Shown here one piece after another: positions 46,133 through 53,730 of a DNA stretch of 64,000 nucleotides. The notes beneath the pieces are model-generated. The model worked only from the letters and a program-made list of their open reading frames with translations. It made no database searches and had not been told where the DNA came from. Location: NCBI GenBank assembly GCA_020724865.1, contig DYGA01000001.1, positions 1 to 64,000 on the forward strand, given 5' to 3'. This DNA comes from Candidatus Paceibacter sp. Lineage in GTDB: Bacteria > Patescibacteria > ABY1 > S139-126. Position numbers and translations under genes: made by a program. Numbering within the stretch: the stretch's first letter is position 1; each line of letters opens with the position of its first letter.

Positions 46133-46200
46133 TATCAAACAATATGTTTTTTTATGTAAAATTAGCTAAAAAAATAAATATGTTTGTAATTAACTAAAAT

Positions 46201-46243
46201 TAAATACAAAATTTGAACACATATATTGTTCAAATTCTGTATT
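46201..46243 (-). terminator. Long terminator after the 46287 gene
   Basis: 17-base arms (46203-46219 with 46227-46243, one mismatch) and a T-rich minus-strand tail. Confidence 0.75.
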
Positions 46244-46244
46244 T

Positions 46245-46264
46245 TTATCAACAATTTATCCACA
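46245..46264 (+). other. Pair of DnaA-box-like sites
   Basis: TTATCAACA (46245-46253) and TTATCCACA (46256-46264), the second a perfect DnaA box, lie in direct orientation two bases apart in AT-rich DNA. A further TTATCAACA-type site is at 62713-62705. No dnaA or dnaN gene is near, so this is not by itself an origin. Confidence 0.35.
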
Positions 46265-46286
46265 AAATTATAAATTTACTGATTTT

Positions 46287-47627
46287 TTAATAACAAAATC
46301 TATATTTTACCTGGTTTTTATTAACCCAATAACTTAAACTTAGTAGTTTATTATTGAATTTAAAAGAGTAATTTGCCGTTGGATTATTCTGGCAAATAGA
46401 ATTTATTTTTTGGTGGCCTTGAACTTTAGTAATTAAACGATTTAATAGTTTTAAATCATTACCCAAAATATATCTATTATTTAACAAAGTATAAAAAACA
46501 TAATCATGGGGAGTAAAATATATTATTTTAATATTTTGTCCTGATAAATTATAATTTTGCCAATTTACTGGTTGTTCTGAAGCAACTATCTCTTTGATAA
46601 TGGTTTTATCTGGTAGAGTTATTTCTTTTATTTGCGGTTGAAAATAACCTAACATTTTTGCCATTATTTTATTTATTATTTGAAAAAAATTGTCATCTAT
46701 GGGTAAACTCAACAACCACGGAGAAATTTGTTTATTTTCCGTATGATCTGTAGAGATGACCAAATCATAAAAACTATTTGCTTGCAATAGTTCTTGCTCA
46801 ATATCTATTCCGGTAATAGCCGATAATTGTTTAAATTTTTTATACCATTCCTGTGATTGATTTTGTTGCCACGCCCAAATAAATTCTTCTGCGTTTAAAT
46901 GATAAAAAAGCCAATTTTCACCATAAAAAGTAGTTAACCACTGCCTATCTTTATTATCTACCAGAGATACATAATTGTTTTCCAATGAAACTATTTCTAA
47001 ATAATTATCATATATTTCCCAGCGCCAACTTCCAACTAAATTAAACAAATTGAATTCTTTTGCTAAATTGTTGAAGTTAACATAACCATAAGGGGCGTTA
47101 ATTGGTCGGGAAAAATTTGGCCAAACCTTTGTCAATAAAGACCCTCCTGCAGAGATATTATTAAAAAATTTATTTTTTATTTCATCAGCTTGATTGCTGA
47201 CAATTAACAAATTGCCGCTAGTAGCCGCTGATAAACCGTTAGCTAATACTGGCAATGTTTGTTCAGGCCAATAAATCAACCAACCAAAATAATTTTTATT
47301 TTCCGAAGAGAAAACTACATAGGCATATTCTGACTGGGAAAAACTAGAAATTTGTTTTTCCTGGCTAAAAAAATCTGGCTTGGCATTATACAAATTTTCT
47401 TTTAATTCCGACGGCAGTGCTTGCCAATTTTTATCATTACTTAAAGAATTTGGAAAATGAGCATAAAAACCTATACTCTCTACTGACAAATTGTTTATTA
47501 TATTATCTGGACTGTCCAACCATTCTTCATAAATAACACTTATCAATCCAAAGACAACTAATATTGCTATTAGTATGCCGTAAAACCAATAACGACGTTT
47601 TACTTGAGGAAAAAAATTCTTTAACAT
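46287..47627 (-). CDS. Membrane-anchored protein of unknown function
   Basis: 446 residues. One N-terminal transmembrane helix (about 13-34), then a large extracytoplasmic region rich in Asn, Trp, Tyr and Phe with an alternating beta/alpha pattern and segments such as YFGWLIYWPEQTLPVLA, VTFTEY-like strands and VNWQNYNLSGQNIKIIYF. The pattern of repeated amphipathic strands resembles lipocalin- or DUF3352-like secreted domains, but I cannot assign a family. It lies between pnp and a structured RNA, and ends in a long terminator. Confidence 0.65.
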   Translation of the reverse strand: MLKNFFPQVKRRYWFYGILIAILVVFGLISVIYEEWLDSPDNIINNLSVESIGFYAHFPNSLSNDKNWQALPSELKENLYNAKPDFFSQEKQISSFSQSEYAYVVFSSENKNYFGWLIYWPEQTLPVLANGLSAATSGNLLIVSNQADEIKNKFFNNISAGGSLLTKVWPNFSRPINAPYGYVNFNNLAKEFNLFNLVGSWRWEIYDNYLEIVSLENNYVSLVDNKDRQWLTTFYGENWLFYHLNAEEFIWAWQQNQSQEWYKKFKQLSAITGIDIEQELLQANSFYDLVISTDHTENKQISPWLLSLPIDDNFFQIINKIMAKMLGYFQPQIKEITLPDKTIIKEIVASEQPVNWQNYNLSGQNIKIIYFTPHDYVFYTLLNNRYILGNDLKLLNRLITKVQGHQKINSICQNNPTANYSFKFNNKLLSLSYWVNKNQVKYRFCY

Positions 47628-47640
47628 AACCTAATTATAA

Positions 47641-47676
47641 CAAAAAACTGCTTATTTTATCATAAGCAGTTTTATT
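47641..47676 (-). terminator. Terminator after pnp
   Basis: AAACTGCTTA (47645-47654) pairs with TAAGCAGTTT (47663-47672); the minus-strand tail is TTTTTTG. Confidence 0.85.
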
Positions 47677-47691
47677 TAAAGTGTATTTTAG

Positions 47692-49896
47692 TTAGTAATG
47701 ATTATTTGGTCGATGATTATTTTTATGATGTGAACGATTGGGACGATTAGAACGTGGCGATGATTCAATAAAACTATCTGGTTTTGGTAATAAAACTTTA
47801 CGCGACAAATTAATTCTACCAAGATTATCTATTTCAATTACTTTAACCTTTACACTATCACCAACTTTTAACACGTCTTCAACCTTATTAACCCGACGCC
47901 AATCTAATTCACTAATATGTATCATACCTTCCTTACCAGGTAAAATCTGAACAAAAGCGCCAAAATCCATCAATCTAGTTACTGTGCCTTCAAAAATTTC
48001 ACCAACTTCAACTTCACGAACAATATTCTGTATCCATTGCACAGCTTTTTTAACCTGATCAGGATTTGTGCCAGTTACCAATACCGTGCCATCTTGTTCA
48101 ATATCAATGGTTGTACCTGTTTTATCAATAATTTCATTGATTACTTTGCCACCCGTGCCAATGACATCTCTGATTTTATCAACGTTAATTTTAATTGACT
48201 CAATACGCGGCGCGTATGGAGATAATTCGCTTCTGGGTGCAGGTAAAACCTCAAGCATAGCGGCGAGTATTTTTTCTCTGGCGATTTTGGCGGCCATTAT
48301 AGCTTCCCGACAAACTTTATAACTTATACCTCCCAACTTTATATCAACCTGAATAGCAGTAATACCTTTGGCACTCCCAGCTACTTTAAAATCCATATCA
48401 CCAGCATGATCTTCTACACCTTGAATATCAGTTAAAATTCGATAATCATTTTTATCTTTGGGATTGGACATCATGCCAATGGCAATACCGGCCACAGGGG
48501 CAATAATAGGGACACCAGCATCCATCAAAGCTAAAGTTGACCCACAAACTGAGGCCTGGGAAGACGAACCATTTGATGACAAAACTTCGGATACTACTCT
48601 AATCGTATAAGGAAATATCTCTTTATCAGGTATAACTGGCTCTAAAGCTTTTTCAGCCAAAGCGCCATGACCAATTTCTCTTCTACCTGGACCTCGCATG
48701 GGTGATACTTCTCCAACACTAAAGGGAGGAAAATTATAATGATGCATGTAACGTTTTTTACCTTCGACTTCCATAGTATCCAGCAACTGTTCATCCCCGG
48801 GAGCACCCAATGTAACCACTGACAATACTTGAGTTTCTCCTCTAGTAAATAAGCCGCTGCCATGCGTACGAGGAAGTAATCCTACCTCTATCTGCAATGG
48901 TCTAATTTCATCCAAAGCCCGTCCGTCAACTCTTTTATTTGTTTTCAAAACAAAATCACGAGCTGCTTCTTCTAAATAAAGAGAAAATTTAGCCAAAGCT
49001 TTAGCGCGCATCTCTTTACTCACTTCATTATCCGCCTTTAGTAATTCATTAAGCTCTTGTTCCAGAGTAACAACTTTCTGCCGATAATCATTTTTTGACT
49101 GATAAGGGAATAAAGAATCAATTTTTATATTGGCAAAAAATTCTTTTACCTTACTGTCAATAACTTCTGCTTCGTTTTTTGCTTCCTCACTAAGAACTGG
49201 CTCTTCGTCTTTTGGTATTCCAATAGCTTGCCTTAATTCTTGAAGAAAGGGAAAAAGATTTTTTAAATGTTTATGACCAAACTCTAAAGCTGCTACCATA
49301 TCGGCTTCTGAAATTTGTTTGGCGCCAGCTTCAATCATTACTGCTTCTTGTTCAGTGCCAACTAATACCAAATCTAAATCAGATTTTTCTCTAGCTGAAT
49401 AAGTTGGATTTAATACCCACTCATTATTTATCCTTCCAACTCTAACTGCCGAAACTGGGCCTGCCCAGGGAACGCTGGAGATATGTAAAGCGATTGAAGC
49501 TGCTAATAACGAGGGTAAATCTGGATCATTTTCATTATCAACTGATAAAACTGTTAATACCACTTGTACATCCTTTCTTTCGGTTTCTTTGAATAAAGGC
49601 CTGATTGATCTGTCAATCAATCGAGCAGTCAGAATTGCTTCATCTGATGCCCTACCTTCACGTTTAATAAAACGTGAACCCTTAATTTTTCCTGCAGCGT
49701 ACATTTTTTCCTCATAATCAACCATTAAAGGGAAATAATCTACACCTTCGCGAGGTTGTGCGCCTCTAACTACAGTAGCTAATACTACTGTGTCACCGTA
49801 CCTAACGGTACATGAACCATGAGCTTGACCAGCTAATTTACCAACTTCAACATGTAAATTACGACCAGCCCACTCGGTATCAAAATGTCGATACAT
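47692..49896 (-). CDS. pnp: Polyribonucleotide nucleotidyltransferase (PNPase)
   Basis: 734 residues from the ATG at 49896, which has AAAGAAAGG nine bases upstream; an ATG at 49983 would add 29 residues not typical of the family. Two RNase PH domains (about 1-210 and 310-540) flank a helical domain; GSGLFTRGETQVLSVVTLG and the catalytic region DIQGVEDHAGDMDFKVAG are present. KH (about 555-610, IRDVIGTGGKVINEI) and S1 (about 620-690) domains follow. The tail is Arg/Asn/His-rich. PNPase degrades RNA from the 3' end using phosphate. It is followed (3') by the 46287 gene. Confidence 0.97.
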   Translation of the reverse strand: MYRHFDTEWAGRNLHVEVGKLAGQAHGSCTVRYGDTVVLATVVRGAQPREGVDYFPLMVDYEEKMYAAGKIKGSRFIKREGRASDEAILTARLIDRSIRPLFKETERKDVQVVLTVLSVDNENDPDLPSLLAASIALHISSVPWAGPVSAVRVGRINNEWVLNPTYSAREKSDLDLVLVGTEQEAVMIEAGAKQISEADMVAALEFGHKHLKNLFPFLQELRQAIGIPKDEEPVLSEEAKNEAEVIDSKVKEFFANIKIDSLFPYQSKNDYRQKVVTLEQELNELLKADNEVSKEMRAKALAKFSLYLEEAARDFVLKTNKRVDGRALDEIRPLQIEVGLLPRTHGSGLFTRGETQVLSVVTLGAPGDEQLLDTMEVEGKKRYMHHYNFPPFSVGEVSPMRGPGRREIGHGALAEKALEPVIPDKEIFPYTIRVVSEVLSSNGSSSQASVCGSTLALMDAGVPIIAPVAGIAIGMMSNPKDKNDYRILTDIQGVEDHAGDMDFKVAGSAKGITAIQVDIKLGGISYKVCREAIMAAKIAREKILAAMLEVLPAPRSELSPYAPRIESIKINVDKIRDVIGTGGKVINEIIDKTGTTIDIEQDGTVLVTGTNPDQVKKAVQWIQNIVREVEVGEIFEGTVTRLMDFGAFVQILPGKEGMIHISELDWRRVNKVEDVLKVGDSVKVKVIEIDNLGRINLSRKVLLPKPDSFIESSPRSNRPNRSHHKNNHRPNNHY

Positions 49897-50048
49897 AAAT
49901 TTGCCTTTCTTTACGACAAAATCAATCAATTTTAGGCCAAATAATGAGTTATTTGAACTATTCTGAAAAAAAATAATTTCCAAAATACTTCAAATAACCT
50001 CTCTGCCTAAAACTTAATTAATTATGTCTTCTTATTAATTTTTAAAAA

Positions 50049-50558
50049 TTATTTTTTCTTTCTCGGAATAAGATATTTTTTACTCTGAGAGGAAATATCA
50101 AAAAAATTATCAGCTCTTTCAATCAATCTTTGTGATGAACTTTTGCCAAAAGCCACGACTTCTACCTGCACGCCTTGATTTTGTAGATATTCTATCAATG
50201 GCTCATAATCACCATCACCAGTTACCAAAACAATCACATCTACCCGGGGAGATAACTTAACAGCGTCAATGGTAAGCCCCACATCCCAATCACCTTTTTT
50301 CATTCCGCCCGGAAAAACTTGGAGATCTTTAACTTTAATAGCAAAACCTTGTTTATCCAAAGCTTCAAAAAAACCTTTTTCATCCAAACTATAGGACTGA
50401 ACAACATAAGCAATGGCTCGAACTAATTTTCTCTCAGCCACAGCCAATTTCAATATCTCTTGAAAATTTACTCGGCTATTGTATAAACTTTTTGCCGAGT
50501 GATACATATTTGCCACATCAACCAATACCGCCACTCTTTGTTCTTTACTTCTCATCAT
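50049..50558 (-). CDS. NYN domain (LabA/DUF88-type) nuclease-like protein
   Basis: 169 residues, one domain. The PIN/NYN-type acidic residues are visible: D14 (VAVLVDVANMYHS), D92 (GDWDVGLTIDAVK), and D115 and D117 (LVTGDGDYEPLI). The conserved VEVVAFGKSSSQRLIERADNFFDI end is typical of LabA-like proteins. Members are thought to be metal-dependent RNases or RNA processors. It lies between rpsO and pnp, with a 12-base gap from rpsO, suggesting a role with RNA turnover; the operon order S15, NYN, PNPase supports this. Confidence 0.88.
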   Translation of the reverse strand: MMRSKEQRVAVLVDVANMYHSAKSLYNSRVNFQEILKLAVAERKLVRAIAYVVQSYSLDEKGFFEALDKQGFAIKVKDLQVFPGGMKKGDWDVGLTIDAVKLSPRVDVIVLVTGDGDYEPLIEYLQNQGVQVEVVAFGKSSSQRLIERADNFFDISSQSKKYLIPRKKK

Positions 50559-50569
50559 AAATTATTTTT

Positions 50570-50926
50570 TTATTCTTCTTCCGCCGGAGCTTCCTCTGTC
50601 ATTTCATCTTCACTTTCTGTCCTAATAAAATCCTCTTCATCTTCCAAAGTTGTCAAAGGTGTCATTTTGATACCTAATTTTTTACATAATTTGTTGAAAC
50701 TGTCCTGATTTTCCTTTTCTAAATATCTAAGCAACCTTTTTCTTTGGATGACTTTTTTAATCAAACCCCTTCTTGAAGAATGATCTTTCTTATGCTTTTT
50801 TAAATGCTTGGTCAATTCATCTATTTCGGCTGACAAAATAGCAATCTGAACTTCGCTGGAACCAGTATCACTCTTGTGAGTTCGATATTTTTTTATTATC
50901 TCCTCTTTTTTCTTTTTATCTAACAT
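50570..50926 (-). CDS. rpsO: Ribosomal protein S15 with acidic tail
   Basis: 118 residues from the ATG at 50926, which has AAAGGA at ideal spacing; an upstream ATG at 50974 lacks support. The core (about 1-89) has the S15 pattern HKSDTGSSEVQIAILSAEID and RRGLIKKVIQRKRLLRYL. Residues 95-118 are an acidic extension (EDEEDFIRTESEDEMTEEAP) absent from usual 88-89 residue S15. S15 binds the 16S central domain early in 30S assembly. The promoter is at 51054-51026. Confidence 0.95.
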   Translation of the reverse strand: MLDKKKKEEIIKKYRTHKSDTGSSEVQIAILSAEIDELTKHLKKHKKDHSSRRGLIKKVIQRKRLLRYLEKENQDSFNKLCKKLGIKMTPLTTLEDEEDFIRTESEDEMTEEAPAEEE

Positions 50927-51025
50927 AAAATTCCTTTCGCGGTTTACATAGTAAATGGCTAAGCCAAAAACCAAGAAAACCGTAAATAATTAATAATAAA
51001 CTTTTCTAATAAATAAAGCACGCTT

Positions 51026-51054
51026 ACTCTAACATATTTATCTAAGTTTGACAA
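51026..51054 (-). promoter_or_regulatory. Promoter of rpsO operon
   Basis: Minus strand TTGTCA (51054-51049), 17-base spacer, TAGAGT (51031-51026), about 100 bases upstream of the ATG. The remainder of the 50927-51264 gap holds the repeat-like AT run at 51060-51110 and a stem upstream of the Xer gene. Confidence 0.55.
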
Positions 51055-51167
51055 GTATTAATAGTTAATTATAAATTGTAAATTTTTAATTATAAATTCA
51101 ATATTCCTTACTCTATTAAAATTAAATTGCTACACGCTGCTTTGAGCGGATTTGATAGGACTAACCA

Positions 51168-51205
51168 TGTTAAATGGCTTGGCATAACCTGTGGTAGATT
51201 TAACA
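51168..51205 (+). other. Stem-loop upstream of the Xer recombinase
   Basis: TGTTAAAT (51168-51175) pairs with ATTTAACA (51198-51205) across a 22-base loop. It could be a leader hairpin or a protein-binding site. The first arm resembles one half of a dif site but a full dif layout is absent. Confidence 0.3.
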
Positions 51206-51264
51206 GGGTGCATCCTAATTTATTTGCCAGATTTAAGTTGGTGTCGTAAAATATATTTACAATT

Positions 51265-52242
51265 ATGACAAAAAATAATTCGGTAAATCAACTTTTGAAT
51301 TTTGGTTTATTGGGCCGTTGGGCTAATGATTTTTTAAATTACCTAGAAATTGAAAAAGGTAGATCACTGCGAACTGTACGAAATTACAGCTTCTATTTAC
51401 TTAGATTTTTTATCTGGTTAAATAAAAAAAATCTAAAACCTAACGATATATCCTTATCTAAAGTAAAACAATATCGTTTGTGGCTAAACCGACAAACCGA
51501 CCGACATGGCAAAGCATTAAAAAAATCAACACAAAACTATCACCTGATTGCCCTGAGATCATTTTTAAAATATTTAGCCAAACAAGATGTAAAAACTTTA
51601 GCTCCAGAAAAAATTGAACTGGCCAAACAACCAGAAAGAGAAGTAGATTTTTTGGAAAATGATGATTTAGAAAGATTACTCAAAGCGCCCCAAAACAGTA
51701 CTCAACCAGAGATTATTAAACTTCGTGACCAAGCAATTCTAGCAGTGCTTTTTTCCACTGGTTTACGTGTCTCAGAACTAACCTCTTTAACTCGTGAACA
51801 GGTAAATTTAAAAAAAGATGAATTTACAGTAAGCGGCAAAGGAGGGAAAAATCGTCTGGTGTTTCTATCCGACAACGCCAAAATGGCATTGAGTGCCTAT
51901 TTAGATAAAAGACAAGATATGGATCCATCACTTTTTGTTGGTCATGATAGAGCTAAAAATAAAAGGGTAAACAAAGATAATAAAGTTGTTCATCCTCTCA
52001 CTCCCAGAAGTGTTGAAAGATTGATAAAATATTATAGTAAAGCAGCGGGTATTACAAAAAAAGTTACCCCCCATACCCTGCGTCACTCTTTTGCCACTGA
52101 TTTATTACAAAATGGCGCTGATATTAGATCGGTACAAGCTATGCTGGGGCATGCCTCTATTACTACTACCCAAATATACACGCACATTACCAATCGTCAG
52201 CTTAAAGAAATTCACAAAAATTTCCACCATAAGAAAACATAA
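51265..52242 (+). CDS. XerC/XerD-type tyrosine recombinase
   Basis: 325 residues. The N-terminal SAM-like DNA-binding domain (about 12-110, LNYLEIEKGRSLRTVRNYS) precedes the catalytic domain. All catalytic residues are visible: R168 (TGLRVSELTSL), the Lys in SGKGGKNRL, H270 and R273 (HTLRHSFATDL), H296 (LGHASITT) and the nucleophile Y305 (QIYTH). Intact length suggests the housekeeping dimer-resolution recombinase rather than a phage integrase, but a tRNA-Arg lies only 140 bases downstream. The upstream 150 bases hold a hairpin. Confidence 0.93.
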   Translation: MTKNNSVNQLLNFGLLGRWANDFLNYLEIEKGRSLRTVRNYSFYLLRFFIWLNKKNLKPNDISLSKVKQYRLWLNRQTDRHGKALKKSTQNYHLIALRSFLKYLAKQDVKTLAPEKIELAKQPEREVDFLENDDLERLLKAPQNSTQPEIIKLRDQAILAVLFSTGLRVSELTSLTREQVNLKKDEFTVSGKGGKNRLVFLSDNAKMALSAYLDKRQDMDPSLFVGHDRAKNKRVNKDNKVVHPLTPRSVERLIKYYSKAAGITKKVTPHTLRHSFATDLLQNGADIRSVQAMLGHASITTTQIYTHITNRQLKEIHKNFHHKKT

Positions 52243-52244
52243 AC

Positions 52245-52335
52245 CTAATTATTAATAACTAATTATTAATAAACAATTTAATTTTAAAATTAAAAATAAA
52301 TAATTCATTAGTTATTAAAAATTAGTAATTAGAAA
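52245..52335. repeat. Palindromic intergenic repeat, TTAGTAATTAGTTATT family
   Basis: TAATAACTAATTATTAATAA (52251-52270) is inverted at about 52302-52330. Another half-copy runs 52523-52549, just before cbiM. Confidence 0.55.
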
Positions 52336-52344
52336 TTTTAAACA

Positions 52345-52373
52345 TTGACCTTTTTCAATTTTTTATATATTTT
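52345..52373 (+). promoter_or_regulatory. Promoter of tRNA-Arg(UCU)
   Basis: TTGACC (52345-52350), 17-base spacer, TATTTT (52368-52373), about 12 bases before the tRNA. Confidence 0.5.
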
Positions 52374-52384
52374 TATAAAGTTTA

Positions 52385-52459
52385 GCCCCTGTAGTTCAAT
52401 GGATAGAACACCAGCCTTCTAAGCTGGATATAGAGGTTCGATTCCTCTCGGGGGCACCA
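52385..52459 (+). tRNA. tRNA-Arg(UCU), reads AGA/AGG
   Basis: Acceptor GCCCCTG pairs with CGGGGGC; discriminator A and CCA are encoded. Anticodon stem CCAGC/GCTGG encloses CTTCTAA, giving TCT. The T-arm is AGAGG-TTCGATT-CCTCT. Confidence 0.95.
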
Positions 52460-52551
52460 GAATCTGACTTTTAGCAAATAAATTCGAGCTGACTAAAAAA
52501 ACAACCAATAATAAGTATAAAAATTAGTAATTAGTAATTAATAATTTAAAA

Positions 52552-53262
52552 ATGCATTTACCAAATGATTTTTTAAATCCAGGAACGGCTTCAGCGCTCA
52601 TGGGAGTTGCAGCTGGCGCTCTAGCTATGGCCATAGCCAAAGTTAAACTAAGTATTACCAAAAAAATCAAAGTCCTAAAAGGACAACTGGCTACAGAACC
52701 GCAAATTGGCGCCAGTGAAACTGTAAAACTCACTGCTCAAGGCAAAGAAAAAATTTACGCTATGGCTTCACTTGCGGCTTTGATTTTTGCTTTACAGATG
52801 GTTAACTTTCCTATCACCGGCGGCACTAGTGGCCATTTTGTTGGCGGGGCTTTGGCATTTTTTGTCCTTGGTCCTTGGGCAGCAATTATCGTTATGTCAC
52901 TAGTAATTTCCATTCAAGCAATATTTTTTGCTGATGGAGGAATCTTGGCACTGGGAGCCAATGTTTTTAATATGGGAATACTTACAGTTTTAACAGCTTA
53001 CGGAATAAATCTAATTGTAAAAAATAAAAAATTTTTTTATTTTAAAATACTTATTGGTGCTCTTACTTCAGTTCTGATAGCTGCTTTTGGCACATCTTTG
53101 GTAATGATTATCTCCGGTATTACCACATTTACTTCAATAATGCCGATAATGTTGAAATATCATTTTCTGGTTGGTTTAGGAGAAGGATTAATTACTTGGT
53201 TAATAATATTTTTATTTAAAAAATATAATTATCAATTGTGGATTTTGGAAAATGAAAAATAA
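52552..53262 (+). CDS. cbiM: CbiM family cobalt/nickel ECF transporter substrate-binding membrane protein
   Basis: 236 residues with six or seven hydrophobic helices. The start MHLPNDFLNPGTASALMG carries the N-terminal Met-His that forms the metal site in CbiM/NikM proteins. FALQMVNFPITGGTSGHFVG, LGPWAAIIVMSLVISIQA and FADGGILALGANVFNMG are the family core. CbiM binds Co2+ or Ni2+ for import. The next gene, encoding a PDGLE/CbiN-like partner, overlaps it by 11 bases. No CbiQ (T component) or CbiO (ATPase) is adjacent. Confidence 0.92.
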   Translation: MHLPNDFLNPGTASALMGVAAGALAMAIAKVKLSITKKIKVLKGQLATEPQIGASETVKLTAQGKEKIYAMASLAALIFALQMVNFPITGGTSGHFVGGALAFFVLGPWAAIIVMSLVISIQAIFFADGGILALGANVFNMGILTVLTAYGINLIVKNKKFFYFKILIGALTSVLIAAFGTSLVMIISGITTFTSIMPIMLKYHFLVGLGEGLITWLIIFLFKKYNYQLWILENEK

Positions 53263-53554
53263 ATGGACAATAATTTTTATAATTTCTTTGATTATAGCAG
53301 GTGGATTTTCTCTGCTAGCTTCTACCAGTCCTGATGGCTTAGAAGCAAGCGCTATAAATATTGGTTTAGATATTGAAGAACAAGCAAACTATAAATCACT
53401 TATGCCTGATTATCAAATTTTAGGGATAAAAAATGAAATTTTGTCCAGCGCTTTAGCCGGAATCATTGGCACAATTATTGTTTATTTGGTAGTTTTATTA
53501 ATTAGTAAACTAATCAATAAAAAAGAAAAACAAAAAAAATTACCAAACACTTGA
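53252..53554 (+). CDS. PDGLE domain protein, CbiN-like partner of CbiM
   Basis: 100 residues. Two transmembrane helices (about 7-25 and 66-87) flank an extracytoplasmic loop with the signature STSPDGLEASA. This is the PDGLE domain that replaces or fuses with CbiN/NikN in Co/Ni transporters. It overlaps cbiM by 11 bases, so translation is coupled. It ends in TGA, one of the clear TGA stops in the window; that stop lies inside the -35 of the tRNA-His promoter. Confidence 0.85.
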   Translation: MKNKWTIIFIISLIIAGGFSLLASTSPDGLEASAINIGLDIEEQANYKSLMPDYQILGIKNEILSSALAGIIGTIIVYLVVLLISKLINKKEKQKKLPNT

Positions 53555-53578
53555 AACATAAAAATTTATAATTTATAC
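53550..53578 (+). promoter_or_regulatory. Promoter of tRNA-His
   Basis: TTGAAA (53550-53555), 17-base spacer, TATACT (53573-53578). Confidence 0.6.
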
Positions 53579-53589
53579 TAACCTATCAT

Positions 53590-53664
53590 GGTGGCTATAG
53601 TTTAACGGTAGAACAGCGGGTTGTGGTCCCGCTGGCGAGGGTTCGACTCCCTCTAGCCACCCCA
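53590..53664 (+). tRNA. tRNA-His(GUG)
   Basis: Includes the extra G-1 at 53590. Acceptor GTGGCTA pairs with TAGCCAC; discriminator C pairs with G-1; CCA encoded. The anticodon loop TTGTGGT gives GTG. Confidence 0.95.
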
Positions 53665-53698
53665 TTTTGACTAAAATTGACAGTAGATTTAGATAAGA

Positions 53699-53726
53699 AA
53701 AAAACCGCTCCGAGAGGGACGGTTTA
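53699..53726 (-). terminator. Terminator after the Fn3 surface protein gene
   Basis: AACCG/CGGTT-type stem around CGAGAGGG with a minus-strand T-tract. The preceding + sequence (TTTAGATAAGAAAAAAACCG) is nearly identical to the one at 59476-59495. Confidence 0.75.
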
Positions 53727-53730
53727 TATT

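Noticed and set aside
51110..51264. A dif site in front of the Xer recombinase (ATGTTAAAT matches one dif half).
   Set aside because: The other half and the 6-base centre are not present; only a stem-loop is supported.
13108..52335. CRISPR array from repeated AT-rich units.
   Set aside because: The units are palindromic and dispersed over tens of kilobases without regular spacers, and no cas gene is present.
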